NCBI GenBank assembly: GCA_963792875.1
Contig: CAWBXV010000003.1
Span: 62,001-126,000, forward strand
Source of the DNA: JAHEGP01 sp963792875
GTDB lineage: Bacteria > Pseudomonadota > Gammaproteobacteria > Pseudomonadales > JAHEGP01
DNA: 64,000 nucleotides
Reading direction: 5' to 3'
Positions 44,801-53,556 of this stretch are shown here, one piece after another. Under the pieces are notes generated by a model. That model searched no databases and was not told where the DNA came from. It saw nothing but the letters and a program-made list of their open reading frames with translations. Position numbers and translations under genes: made by a program. Numbering within the stretch: the stretch's first letter is position 1; each line of letters opens with the position of its first letter.

Positions 44801-46396
44801 ATGCCAGCCGCCAACGCCACCGCCGCGCCACAGACCCTGCCCGCCGTCGTCAACCGGGCGGTACAGTGCTGGGGTGACCGCATCGCCGTGGAGGCGGGGG
44901 ATCGGCAGTGGACGTTCCTGGAGCTGCAGCAGGAGGCGCACCGCGTCAGCCGCTCCCTGCTGGCCATGGGCGTGCGCAAGGGCGATCGCGTCGCCATCTG
45001 GTGCCCCAATATCCCCGAGTGGATCTTTGCCGCCGTCGGCCTGCAGACGATCGGCGCCGTGCTGGTGCCGCTGCCCAATCGGCTGCATGGCGCGGAGGCC
45101 GCTGACATTCTGCAGCGCGCCGGCGTGCGGGTGCTGTTCGCCTATCCGATGCTGGAGCAGGGCACGCTGCCGGCCATGCTGTTCGATTACGATCTGCCCG
45201 CCCTGGAGGCCATGGTGCTGCTGCGCGGCTCGGCGGACGATGGCGCCGTGAGCTGGGACGAGTTTCTCGAGCGCGGCGCGGCGATCCCGCAGAGCGAGGT
45301 GGAGGCTCGCGCCGGGTCGCTCAGCGGCGGCGACGTCATGGACATGCTGTTCACCTCCGGCACCACGGGCAGGCCCAAGGGCGTGCTGTGCACCCACAGC
45401 CAGAATATCCGCGTCTTCGAGACCTGGGCCGACACGGTGGGGCTGCGGGCCGATGACGTGTATCTGGGCGTGAACCCCTTCTTCCACTCGTTCGGCTACA
45501 AGGCGGGCTGGTTCGCCGGTCTGCTGACCGGCTGCAAGATGGTGCCGGTATCCGCCTTCGACCGCGATCTGGTGCTGAAGCTCATTCAGGACAAGCGCAT
45601 CACCATGTGGCCGGGGGCGCCGTCCCTGTACGAGATGATCCTGGCGCATCCCGCCCGCCGCGACTACGACCTGTCCAGCCTCCGGCTCGGCGTCACCGGT
45701 GCCGCGCCCGTGTCGGTGGCGCTGGTGGAGGCCATGAAGCGCGAGCTCGGCTTCGACACGGTGGTCACCGCCTACGGTCTCACCGAGTGCTGCGGCGTGG
45801 TGTCGATCTGTCGGCCCGAAGACGACGCCCAGACCATCGCCACGACCTCCGGGCGCGCCATCGAGGGGGTCGAGGTGAAGATTGTCGATCCCCACTCGCT
45901 GCAGGGGGTCGCCGCCGGCGTGGAGGGCGAGATCTGGGTGCGGGGCTACAACGTGATGTCCGGCTATTTCGAGATGCCCGAGGCCACCCGCGAGGCGATC
46001 ACCGCCGAGGGCTGGCTGCGCACGGGCGATATCGGCGTCATGGACGAGCGCGGCTATATCCGCATCACCGACCGGCTCAAGGACATGTACATCATGAACG
46101 GTGAGAACGTCTACCCGGCGGAGGTCGAGAAGGCGATCTATGCCCTGGACGGCGTCGCCCAGGTCGCCGTGATCGGCGTGCCCCGGCAGCCGCAGGGCGA
46201 GGTGGGTATGGCGTTCGTGGTGCGGGCGCCGGGTGCGAACCTGGATCAGGAGGCGGTGCTGGCCTGGTGTGAGGGGCGGCTGGCCCGCTACAAGCGGCCG
46301 TATTTCGTGCGCTTCGTCGATGCGCTGCCGCTCAACGCCACCGGCAAGGTGGTCAAGCCCGAGCTGAAGAAGCTGGCCGCAGAGCTGCTCGCTTGA
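44801..46396 (+). CDS. fadD3: FadD3-like HIP-CoA ligase
   Basis: 531 aa AMP-forming acyl-CoA ligase. Visible motifs: AMP-binding TSGTTGRPKG (about 185-194); NPFFHSFGYKAGWFAGL; VTAYGLTECCGVVS; GWLRTGDIGVMDERGYIRIT; and the C-terminal catalytic Lys in LNATGKVVKPELKK. Sequence style and position at the head of the ipd cluster match FadD3, which joins CoA to HIP (the bicyclic propanoate left after steroid rings A and B are removed). Function is assigned mainly by cluster context; ligases of this family cannot be told apart by motifs alone. Two AsnC genes follow after 19 bases. Confidence 0.88.
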   Translation: MPAANATAAPQTLPAVVNRAVQCWGDRIAVEAGDRQWTFLELQQEAHRVSRSLLAMGVRKGDRVAIWCPNIPEWIFAAVGLQTIGAVLVPLPNRLHGAEAADILQRAGVRVLFAYPMLEQGTLPAMLFDYDLPALEAMVLLRGSADDGAVSWDEFLERGAAIPQSEVEARAGSLSGGDVMDMLFTSGTTGRPKGVLCTHSQNIRVFETWADTVGLRADDVYLGVNPFFHSFGYKAGWFAGLLTGCKMVPVSAFDRDLVLKLIQDKRITMWPGAPSLYEMILAHPARRDYDLSSLRLGVTGAAPVSVALVEAMKRELGFDTVVTAYGLTECCGVVSICRPEDDAQTIATTSGRAIEGVEVKIVDPHSLQGVAAGVEGEIWVRGYNVMSGYFEMPEATREAITAEGWLRTGDIGVMDERGYIRITDRLKDMYIMNGENVYPAEVEKAIYALDGVAQVAVIGVPRQPQGEVGMAFVVRAPGANLDQEAVLAWCEGRLARYKRPYFVRFVDALPLNATGKVVKPELKKLAAELLA

Positions 46397-46415
46397 GCGC
46401 CGGGAGCCCGCAGCC

Positions 46416-46928
46416 ATGAAAGCGCCGCAGGATGGCGCCGAACAGGCCGCCGCCGGCGGTCGTCGCGGCAGCCTCAGTCTGGATGAGGTGGATCACCGCA
46501 TCATCGCGCTGCTCGGCCGCGACGGCCGCATGCCCTATCGCGGCATAGCGCGCGCGCTGGGCCTGACCGAGGCCACCGTGCGCGCCCGCGTGCGCCGGCT
46601 GGAGGAGGGCAACAGCATGCGCGTGGTGGCGGTCAGCGATCTCGAGGCGGCCGGCTTCGGCATGCTGCTGGCCGTGGGGGTGGAGGTGGAGGGGCGCCCT
46701 GCCACGGCGGTGGCGGACGATCTGGCCGGCATCGCTGAGGTGTTCTCGGTCAGCGTGGTGATCGGCACCCACGATATCGAGATTCTGATCGTGGCGCGGG
46801 ACCTGGAGCAGCTCGACGAGCTGCTGGGGCGGCTGGCCCGGGTCGCGGGCGTGCGCCGCCTGCTGCCGTCGCTGGCGGTCAATGTGCTCAAGAATCAGGC
46901 GCGCTGGGTGCCCTTCAACCATGACTAA
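46416..46928 (+). CDS. AsnC/Lrp-family regulator 1
   Basis: 170 aa. The N-terminal 28 residues are a polar extension. A winged helix-turn-helix follows (LDEVDHRIIALLGRDGRMPY, RALGLTEATVRARVRRLEEG). A RAM/AsnC ligand domain comes next (MLLAVGVEVEGRPATAVADD; VFSVSVVIGTHDIEILIVAR). Family members form octamers and respond to amino acids or other small acids. It lies between fadD3 and ipdA on the same strand and overlaps its paralogue by eight bases, so the two are translated together. Control of the HIP genes is an inference from position. Confidence 0.88.
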   Translation: MKAPQDGAEQAAAGGRRGSLSLDEVDHRIIALLGRDGRMPYRGIARALGLTEATVRARVRRLEEGNSMRVVAVSDLEAAGFGMLLAVGVEVEGRPATAVADDLAGIAEVFSVSVVIGTHDIEILIVARDLEQLDELLGRLARVAGVRRLLPSLAVNVLKNQARWVPFNHD

Positions 46929-47388
46929 GCGCAAGCTCGACGAGGTCGATCAGCGGATCATCGACTGGCTGAGCCGCGACGCCCGCACCAGCAACCGGCG
47001 CATCGCCGCCGCGCTGGGGGTGACCGAGGGCACCGTGCGGGCCCGCATCAAGCGCCTGGTCGATGACAAGCTGATCCGCATTACCGCGGTGACCAACATC
47101 GAGCGGCTGGCCAATCCCATGCTGGCGTTCATCTGGATCGATGTCGACAAGAGCGCCGACGCCGACGCCGTGGCGCGCCGGCTGGCGGGCCTGCCGCGCC
47201 TGGGCTTCGTCGGCAAGATGCTGGGCCGCTTCGACATCCTGGCCATCACCATGGTGCAGCATACGGTGGAGCTGACCGATTTCATCCACCAGGAAATCAG
47301 CGGCATCGACGGCGTGCATCGCACGGACGTGACCCTGGGCGTCAAGTTCATCAAGCACGACTACCGCATCAGCCGCATCGTCGATTGA
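46921..47388 (+). CDS. AsnC/Lrp-family regulator 2
   Basis: 155 aa from the ATG at 46921, inside the end of the previous gene. The winged helix (LDEVDQRIIDWLSRDARTSN, AALGVTEGTVRARIKRLVDD) is nearly the same as in regulator 1. The RAM domain (NPMLAFIWIDVDKSADADAV, LGRFDILAITMVQHTVELTD) is more diverged. The recognition helix region TVRAR is shared, so both probably bind similar sites. Overlap with its neighbour suggests equal amounts and perhaps a mixed oligomer. It ends 159 bases before ipdA, next to the likely operator region. Confidence 0.88.
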   Translation: MTKRKLDEVDQRIIDWLSRDARTSNRRIAAALGVTEGTVRARIKRLVDDKLIRITAVTNIERLANPMLAFIWIDVDKSADADAVARRLAGLPRLGFVGKMLGRFDILAITMVQHTVELTDFIHQEISGIDGVHRTDVTLGVKFIKHDYRISRIVD

Positions 47389-47443
47389 GCGGCGACAATG
47401 ATCGGTTGGTGGGTTGAAATGCGTAATCAATTTGTGTCGACTT

Positions 47444-47478
47444 TACTCATTTAATTAATAGTGCGTTACAATACGCGC
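47444..47478 (+). promoter_or_regulatory. AT-rich promoter/operator region of the ipdA operon
   Basis: A -10-like TACAAT (47467-47472) follows 17 nt after a weak TACTCA (47444-47449). The -10 box sits in the middle of GTGCGT-TACAAT-ACGCGC (47461-47478), an inverted repeat with five of six pairs. The flanking stretch 47417-47472 is much more AT-rich than its surroundings, as Lrp/AsnC sites often are, and AATGCGT occurs twice nearby. Confidence 0.4.
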
Positions 47479-47547
47479 CCAATGCGTGAAGAAGATGGGC
47501 GCTCCGGCCGCCACCGCCGGCCGCCTGCCAATCGAGTGAGGACAAGC

Positions 47548-48426
47548 ATGGATAAACAGATGACCGCCGGGGCTGTCGTGGCGCAATTGCGGGACGGCAT
47601 GACGCTCGGTATCGGCGGCTGGGGCCCCCGGCGCAAGCCCATGGCGCTGGTGCGCGAGATACTGCGTTCGGACCTCAAAGACCTGACCGTCGTCGCCTAT
47701 GGCGGCGCCGACGTCGGCATGCTGTGCGCCGCCGGCAAGGTCAGGAAGGTCGTATTCGCCTTCGTCTCGTTGGATTTCATTCCGCTGGAGCCCTATTTCC
47801 GCCAGGCGCGCCAGCAGGGCGCCATCGAGACCATGGAGATCGACGAGGGCATGATGCTGCTGGGCCTGCGGGCGGCGGCCTGGGGCTGCCCCTATATCCC
47901 CACCCGCATCGGCCTGGGCACCGACGTCATCAGGGTCAACGACGGCATCAAGGTGATCGACAGCCCCTACGACGACAAGGAGTGGGTGGCGATGCCGGCG
48001 CTGAAGCTCGATGCCGCGCTGCTGCATGTCGACCGCGCCGACGCGCGCGGCGTGTGCCAGATCAAGGGGCCCGACCACTACATGGACGACTGGTTCGCCC
48101 GCGCCGCGGCGCAGACCTTCGTCAGCTGCGACGAGCTGGTGGACGCGTCGTATTTCGCCGACGGCGACGAGGCGCGCTACGTGTTCTGGGAGCGCAGCAT
48201 GACCACCGGCGTGGTGCACATCCCCGGCGGCGCCCACCCCAGCTCCTGCGCGCCGCTGTACGGCTTCGACGTGCCGCACTTCAACGAGTACAACGCCTCC
48301 GCCAAGGCTGAGGGCGGTTTCGCGGGCTATGCGGGCAAGTACATCCTCGGCAGAACCGAGGACGAATACCAGGCGCTGGTGGGCGGCATCGACGCCATCC
48401 GCAAACTGCCCATGCCGGTTTACTAG
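47548..48426 (+). CDS. ipdA: IpdA, alpha subunit of steroid ring hydrolase
   Basis: 292 aa from the ATG at 47548 (GAGGA ribosome site). It has the CoA-transferase alpha fold: MTLGIGGWGPRRKPMALVRE, VVAYGGADVGMLCAAGKVRK, VVFAFVSLDFIPLEPYF and GVVHIPGGAHPSSCAPLYGF. In Mycobacterium and Rhodococcus IpdAB is not a transferase but hydrolyses the last steroid ring of COCHEA-CoA. The Glu in EIDEGM, near residue 100, is about where the described catalytic Glu lies; this was judged by position, not by alignment. IpdB follows after 12 bases. Confidence 0.9.
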   Translation: MDKQMTAGAVVAQLRDGMTLGIGGWGPRRKPMALVREILRSDLKDLTVVAYGGADVGMLCAAGKVRKVVFAFVSLDFIPLEPYFRQARQQGAIETMEIDEGMMLLGLRAAAWGCPYIPTRIGLGTDVIRVNDGIKVIDSPYDDKEWVAMPALKLDAALLHVDRADARGVCQIKGPDHYMDDWFARAAAQTFVSCDELVDASYFADGDEARYVFWERSMTTGVVHIPGGAHPSSCAPLYGFDVPHFNEYNASAKAEGGFAGYAGKYILGRTEDEYQALVGGIDAIRKLPMPVY

Positions 48427-48438
48427 AGGACTGTCCCC

Positions 48439-49242
48439 ATGAGCACCGTTGCGAAAGACTACACCCTGGCGGAGCTGATGATCTGCGCCAACGCCGCCGC
48501 CTACGCCGATGACGGCGAAGTGCTGGTGACGGGCATCGGCGTGCTGCCGCGGCTCGCCGCCAGCCTGGCCATGAAGACCGTCAACACCGACATCATGATG
48601 ACCGATTCGGAGGCCTGGCTGCTGTCCGAGCCCAACCCGCTGGGCGCGCGCCCGGACGGTTTCCGCCAGATGAACGAGACCTGGATGGGCTTCTCGCGCA
48701 TCTTCGACAACGTGTGGAGCGGCCGCCGCCACATCACCGGCGGCCCCACCCAGATCGATCGCTTCGGCCAGGCCAATATCTCCGCGCTGGGCGACAGCTA
48801 CCGGCAGCCCAAGATTCAGATGCTGGGCGTGCGCGGCTTTCCGGGCAACTCCATCTGCCATGCCAACTCGTGGTTCGTGCCGTCCCACAACAAGCGGGTG
48901 TTCGTCGAGGGCGAGTGCGACGTGGTCTGCACCATCGGCTACAACCCCGCGCGCCTGCCGCGCGGCTACCGCCTCGACGACATCGACCTGCGCCTGGTGA
49001 TCACCGATCTGTGTGTGCTCGACTTCGGCGGGCCGGACCATCAGCTGCGCCTGGTGTCCCTGCATCCGGGCATCAGCGCCGAGCAGGTGCAGGACAACAC
49101 CGGCTTCGCGCTGCACATCCCCGACGCTGTGCCCACCACGCCGGCGCCCACCGCGGCGCAGCTGGCGATCATCGCCGCCCTGGACCCGCACAATCAGCGC
49201 GCCAGGCAGCTGCAGGGCAATCCGCCCGGCGACCGCTCCTAG
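48439..49242 (+). CDS. ipdB: IpdB, beta subunit of steroid ring hydrolase
   Basis: 267 aa CoA-transferase beta fold. Recognisable parts: DYTLAELMICANAAAYADDG, VLVTGIGVLPRLAASLAMKT, RHITGGPTQIDRFGQANISA, GVRGFPGNSICHANSWF and FVEGECDVVCTIGYNPARLP. It pairs with IpdA to form the ring-opening hydrolase of the HIP pathway. A ribosome site AGAGGA precedes the ATG. The gene order ipdA-ipdB-ipdC is the same as in actinobacterial steroid regulons, which strengthens the assignment. Confidence 0.9.
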   Translation: MSTVAKDYTLAELMICANAAAYADDGEVLVTGIGVLPRLAASLAMKTVNTDIMMTDSEAWLLSEPNPLGARPDGFRQMNETWMGFSRIFDNVWSGRRHITGGPTQIDRFGQANISALGDSYRQPKIQMLGVRGFPGNSICHANSWFVPSHNKRVFVEGECDVVCTIGYNPARLPRGYRLDDIDLRLVITDLCVLDFGGPDHQLRLVSLHPGISAEQVQDNTGFALHIPDAVPTTPAPTAAQLAIIAALDPHNQRARQLQGNPPGDRS

Positions 49243-49256
49243 CGCGAGGCCCCGAT

Positions 49257-50336
49257 ATGGCAATCTCTCTCGATACCCGCCTGACCGGACTGCTGGGCTG
49301 CAGGTATCCCATCGTGCAGACCGCGATGGGCTGGGTGGCCAACCCGGAGCTGGTCGCGGCCACCTGCAACGCGGGGGCCTTCGGCTTCCTGGCGGGGGCG
49401 ACTATCCCGCCGGCTGAAATGGAGCGCGATATCCTGCGCACCAAGGCGCTCACCGACCAGCCCTTCGGGGTCAATTTCCACATGTACCAGCCCAATGCCG
49501 GCGACATCGTCGAGCTGGTGATCCGGCACGGGGTCAGGGCGGTGAGCTACTCGCGCTCGCCCGGCAAGGACCTGATCGCCCGCCTCAAGGACCATGGCGT
49601 CGTGTGCATGCCGACCATCGGCCTGCCCAAGCACGCCGTCAAAGCCATCGAGCTGGGCGCCGATGCCGTCACCGTGCAGGGCGGCGAGGGCGGCGGTCAC
49701 ACCGGCAGCGTGCCCACCACCCTGCTGATTCCGCAGGTGGTCGACGCGGTCGGCGACCGCGTGCCGGTGGTGGCCGCCGGCGGCTTCAAGGATGGCCGCG
49801 GCCTGGTGGGGGCGCTGGCCTGGGGCGCCGACGGCATCGCCATGGGGACCCGCTTCCTGATGAGTCAGGAGGCCCCGGTGCCGGCGCAGACCAAGCAGCG
49901 CTACGTCGACTGCCGCGATCCCTCCGCCATCATCGTGTCCAAGGCGATGGACGGCCTGCCGCAGCGCATGATACTGAACCGCACCCTGGAGCAGCTCGAG
50001 CGCGCCGGGCCCGTCAGGAAGCTGTGGGTGGCGATGATGAGCGGCCTGCGCTTTCGCGCGCACTCGGGCGCCAGCCTGTTCAGCCTGCTGAAGTCGGCGC
50101 TGGATATGAGCCGCAGCGGCGATGTCACGCTGGCCCAGGCCATCATGTCGGCCAACGCCCCCATGATCATCCAGCGCGCCATGGTCGATGGCAGGCCGGA
50201 CGAGGGGGTGCTGCCGTCCGGCCAGGTGGCCGGCACCATCACCGAGCTGCTCAGCTGCCAGGAGATCATCGACGGCATCGTGCGCGAGGCCGGCGAGTGC
50301 CTGGAGCGCCTGGCGCAGCGGGTATCCCGCGACTAG
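49257..50336 (+). CDS. ipdC: IpdC, FMN-dependent oxidoreductase (nitronate monooxygenase fold)
   Basis: 359 aa from the ATG at 49257 (GAGG site). TIM-barrel flavoprotein: CRYPIVQTAMGWVANPELVA at the N-terminus, AGAFGFLAGATIPPAEMERD, QPFGVNFHMYQPN, then GADAVTVQGGEGGGHTGSVP and PVVAAGGFKDGRGLVGALAW, GADGIAMGTRFLMSQEAP binding FMN phosphate. In actinobacteria IpdC is proposed to oxidise 5-hydroxy-HIC-CoA so that EchA20 can open ring D. It sits 14 bases after ipdB, in the same order as known clusters. Confidence 0.88.
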   Translation: MAISLDTRLTGLLGCRYPIVQTAMGWVANPELVAATCNAGAFGFLAGATIPPAEMERDILRTKALTDQPFGVNFHMYQPNAGDIVELVIRHGVRAVSYSRSPGKDLIARLKDHGVVCMPTIGLPKHAVKAIELGADAVTVQGGEGGGHTGSVPTTLLIPQVVDAVGDRVPVVAAGGFKDGRGLVGALAWGADGIAMGTRFLMSQEAPVPAQTKQRYVDCRDPSAIIVSKAMDGLPQRMILNRTLEQLERAGPVRKLWVAMMSGLRFRAHSGASLFSLLKSALDMSRSGDVTLAQAIMSANAPMIIQRAMVDGRPDEGVLPSGQVAGTITELLSCQEIIDGIVREAGECLERLAQRVSRD

Positions 50337-50422
50337 GGCCGCGGCGGATGCCGTGGCGCCATGGCGGCGCGCGCCCGGCGGCGGGCCGCAGTTGAACCTC
50401 AACGTTTGCAGACGGGTGAACT

Positions 50423-51184
50423 ATGTCCAAACCTTTTGATATCCACATCGCTGACGGCATCGCCGAACTGGTGTTCAACCACCCCCCGGTCAACGCGTTC
50501 GACAGCGCGGGCTGGTTCGCCATCGCCGAGGCCATCGAGGCGCTGGGCCGCGACGACGCCGTGCGCGTCATCATCATCGCCGCCCAGGGCAAGGGCTTCT
50601 GCGCGGGCGTCGACATCAAGGAGCTGGCCGCCGACAGCGGCGCCATCGTCAAGGTCAACCAGGGCAACTACGCCACCTTCAAGGCCATCCACCGCAATCC
50701 CAAGCCCGTGATCGCCGCCCTGCACGGCTTCGTGCTCGGCGGCGGCATCGGCATCAGCGGCGCGGCCGACATCATCGTCGCCTCGGAGTGCGCCCGCTTC
50801 GGGGTGCCCGAGATCGACCGCGGCGCCATGGGCGGCGGCGCCCACCTGCAGCGCATGTTCCCGGTGCAGAAGGTCCGCTACATGTACTTCACCGGCGAGT
50901 TCATCGACGCCCAGGAGGCGTGGCGCCTGGGCGCCATCGAGCGCGTGGTGCCGCGCGACGAGCTGATGAACAGCGCCCGGGAGATCGCCCGCAAGATCGC
51001 CGTCAAGTCCCCGGCCATGGTGCGCCTGGCCAAGGAGGCCCTGACCGGCGTGGAGGACGGCGATCTCGAGGACAAGTACCGCTGGGAGCAGGGCTTCACC
51101 TTCGAGGCCTACACCATGAGCGACTCCCAGGAGGCCCGCGCCGCCTTCGTGGACAAGCGCGACGCCAGATTCGCCGACAGCTGA
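50423..51184 (+). CDS. echA20: EchA20-like crotonase, ring D hydrolase
   Basis: 253 aa enoyl-CoA hydratase-fold protein: VIIIAAQGKGFCAGVDIKEL (oxyanion hole), PKPVIAALHGFVLGGGIGIS, GAADIIVASECARFGVPEID and RGAMGGGAHLQRMFPVQKVR, then MYFTGEFIDAQEAWRLGAIE. In Mycobacterium EchA20 does not hydrate a double bond but hydrolyses ring D of HIEC-CoA. Placed between ipdC and the first acyl-CoA dehydrogenase pair, this gene is assigned the same step. Catalytic residues were not verified individually. Confidence 0.87.
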   Translation: MSKPFDIHIADGIAELVFNHPPVNAFDSAGWFAIAEAIEALGRDDAVRVIIIAAQGKGFCAGVDIKELAADSGAIVKVNQGNYATFKAIHRNPKPVIAALHGFVLGGGIGISGAADIIVASECARFGVPEIDRGAMGGGAHLQRMFPVQKVRYMYFTGEFIDAQEAWRLGAIERVVPRDELMNSAREIARKIAVKSPAMVRLAKEALTGVEDGDLEDKYRWEQGFTFEAYTMSDSQEARAAFVDKRDARFADS

Positions 51185-51257
51185 GCGCAGCCCGCCGCCC
51201 GTCCCGTCCGGCAACCGCCCGGCGGCAGCGCGGCCGCAACCCTTCGACGAGGATACG

Positions 51258-52424
51258 ATGAACCTCAACTACACCGAACGACAGCAGGCGTTCCGCGCGG
51301 AGATTCGCCAGTGGCTGGTCGACAACCTGCCGGCCGAGCCGCTGCAGAGCTTCGACACCGAACAGGGCTTCGCCCAGCACCGCGCCTGGGAGGCCAGACT
51401 GCACGAGGGCCGCTGGGGCATGGTCACCTGGCCCGAGGCGCTCGGCGGCCGCGGCTGCGACCTGATCGAGTGGCTGATCTTCGAGGAGGAGTACTACCGC
51501 GCCGGCGCCCCGCTGCGGGTCAACCAGAACGGCATCTTCCTGCTGGGGCCGACCCTCATGGAGTACGGCAGCGACGAGCAGAAGCGGCGCTTTCTGCCCA
51601 GAATGGCGACCGGTGAGGATATCTGGTGCCAGGGCTGGTCCGAGCCCAATGCCGGCTCCGACATGGCCGCGGTGCGGGCCCGGGCCGAGCTGCAGGGCGA
51701 CCACTACGTCATCAACGGCCAGAAGACCTGGTCCACCCGCGCCGTGTGGGCGGACTGGTGCTTCGGCATGTTCCGCACCGACCCCGCGTCGCAGCGCCAC
51801 CACGGCCTGACCTTTATCCTGGTGCCGCTGCGCAGCGAGGGCATCACCGTGCGGCCCATTCCGCAGCTCGACGGCCTGCCCGGCTTTGCCGAGATCTTCT
51901 TCGACAACGTCAAGGTGCCCGTCGACTGCCGCCTCGGCGGCGAGGGCGAGGGCTGGAGCGTGGCCATGGCCACCGCCGGCTTCGAGCGCGGCCTGATGCT
52001 GCGCAGCCCGGCCCGCTTCCAGGAGACGGCGCGGCGGCTGGTCGGTCTCTACCTCGACAACCGCGCCAGCGCCGACCGCGATCCGGCGCTGCGCGACACC
52101 GTGCTGCGCGCCTACCTGGACGCCGAGGCCTACGCCCTCACCACCTACCAGACCGCCTGCCGGCTGATCAAGGGCGGCAGGATCGGCGCCGAGGCCTCCA
52201 CCAACAAGATCTTCTGGTCCGAGCTGGACCGGCAGATGCACGCCACGGCCATGACCATTCTGGGTGCCCGTGCCGAGCTGCTGCCGCATGCGCCCGATGC
52301 CGCCGGGGTGGGGAACTGGCTGGACGGCTGGCTGTTCGCGCAGTCCGGCCCGATCTACGCCGGCACCAATGAAATTCAACGCAACATCATCGCCGAGCGC
52401 ATGCTGGGCATGCCGCGGAAGTAG
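51258..52424 (+). CDS. acyl-CoA dehydrogenase, large subunit, pair 1 (IpdE1-like)
   Basis: 388 aa. N-terminal FAD/acyl-CoA domain: GMVTWPEALGGRGCDLIEWL, QGWSEPNAGSDMAAVRARAE, GDHYVINGQKTWSTRAVWAD. C-terminal FAD contact: GPIYAGTNEIQRNIIAERML. The catalytic Glu of medium-chain enzymes, normally in Y-E-G-T, is Ala here, as in steroid enzymes whose base lies elsewhere. The next gene starts 11 bases later and encodes a shorter partner, so the enzyme is probably an alpha2beta2 heterotetramer such as IpdE1-IpdE2. The exact substrate (probably an early HIP-CoA derivative) is inferred. Confidence 0.87.
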   Translation: MNLNYTERQQAFRAEIRQWLVDNLPAEPLQSFDTEQGFAQHRAWEARLHEGRWGMVTWPEALGGRGCDLIEWLIFEEEYYRAGAPLRVNQNGIFLLGPTLMEYGSDEQKRRFLPRMATGEDIWCQGWSEPNAGSDMAAVRARAELQGDHYVINGQKTWSTRAVWADWCFGMFRTDPASQRHHGLTFILVPLRSEGITVRPIPQLDGLPGFAEIFFDNVKVPVDCRLGGEGEGWSVAMATAGFERGLMLRSPARFQETARRLVGLYLDNRASADRDPALRDTVLRAYLDAEAYALTTYQTACRLIKGGRIGAEASTNKIFWSELDRQMHATAMTILGARAELLPHAPDAAGVGNWLDGWLFAQSGPIYAGTNEIQRNIIAERMLGMPRK

Positions 52425-52435
52425 GAGGCGGGACC

Positions 52436-53494
52436 ATGGATTTCACCTTTAGCGACGACCAGCTGCTGTTTCAGCAGTCGGTGCGCGATTTTCTCACCCG
52501 CGAGGTGACGCCCGACACGCTGCGCCGCGGCTGGGAGAGCGACAGCGGACGCTCCGACGCGCTGTGGGCGCAGCTGGCCGAGCTGGGCCTGACCGGCATG
52601 ACGGTGCCGGAGGCGTTCGGCGGGCTGGGCATGTCCGCGCTCGATTTCGTGCTGCTCGCCCAGGAGGCCGGCTACGCGGCATTGGCCGAGCCCCTGGTGC
52701 ACCTGGCCCTGGTGGCGGTGCCGGCGCTGCTGGACTGCGGCGACCAGGCGCTGCAGGCGCGCTGGCTGCCCGAGATCGCCAGCGGGCAGGCCAAGGTGGT
52801 GGTGGGCCTGGAGCAGAACCTGCTGGTGGAGGACGCCCACGTCGCCGACCTGCTGCTGCTGGAGCGGGGCGGTGTGGTCTACGCCGTCGAGGCGGGGGCT
52901 GCCAGCCTGCGCGCCAACGCGTCGGTCGATCCCGGCCGTCGGCTGTTTGCGGTGGATTTCGCGCCGGCCGCGGCCACCGCGCTGCTGGAGGGTGACGCGG
53001 CGGCAGCCTGGACCCGCGCCGCGCTCGACCGCGGCGCCCTCGGCGTCGCGGCGCAGTGCCTGGGGCTGGCGCAGCGCATGATCGACCTGTCGGTGCAGTA
53101 CACCAGCGAGCGCAAGCAGTTCGGGGTGGCCATCGGCACCTTCCAGGCGGTGAAACATCACCTGGCCAACGTCGCCTACCGGCTGGAATACGCCAAGGCG
53201 CCGGTCTATCGCGCCGCCTACGCCCTGAGCGAGGGCTTGTCGACCCGTCACCTGAATGTCAGCCACGCCAAGCTGGTGGCGGCCGAGGTGGCGGACCTGG
53301 CAGCGAAGAACAGCATGCAGGTCCACGGCGCCATGGGTTACACCTGGGAGGTGGACCTGCACATCTTCATGAAGCGGGCCTGGGCCTTCAACAACGCCTG
53401 GGGCGACGCGGCCTTCCACAAGGGCCGCGTGGCCGCATTCGCCCTGGCGCCGGGCGCGCCGCTGGGTGCCGGCAGCACGTTTATCGCGCCGTAG
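52436..53494 (+). CDS. acyl-CoA dehydrogenase, small subunit, pair 1 (IpdE2-like)
   Basis: 352 aa, shorter and more diverged. It begins MDFTFSDDQLLFQQSVRDFL, and includes LGLTGMTVPEAFGGLGMSAL, SVQYTSERKQFGVAIGTFQA and VKHHLANVAYRLEY. It ends HGAMGYTWEVDLHIFMKRAW in place of the usual Y-E-G-T-xx-IQ segment. The catalytic glutamate region is thus missing, as expected for the non-catalytic partner in heteromeric steroid acyl-CoA dehydrogenases. AGGAGG before its ATG gives strong translation, in balance with the large subunit 11 bases upstream. Confidence 0.85.
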   Translation: MDFTFSDDQLLFQQSVRDFLTREVTPDTLRRGWESDSGRSDALWAQLAELGLTGMTVPEAFGGLGMSALDFVLLAQEAGYAALAEPLVHLALVAVPALLDCGDQALQARWLPEIASGQAKVVVGLEQNLLVEDAHVADLLLLERGGVVYAVEAGAASLRANASVDPGRRLFAVDFAPAAATALLEGDAAAAWTRAALDRGALGVAAQCLGLAQRMIDLSVQYTSERKQFGVAIGTFQAVKHHLANVAYRLEYAKAPVYRAAYALSEGLSTRHLNVSHAKLVAAEVADLAAKNSMQVHGAMGYTWEVDLHIFMKRAWAFNNAWGDAAFHKGRVAAFALAPGAPLGAGSTFIAP

Positions 53495-53556
53495 CCACAG
53501 CGGCGGCGCACAGCCGCCGGGCCGCGCGCCAGTGAATTGATCAGCGGGAGTACACC

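Noticed and set aside
44656..47547. KstR2-type operator or TetR gene
   Set aside because: No TetR-like protein and no site matching the actinobacterial KstR2 palindrome was seen; the regulators present are AsnC-type.
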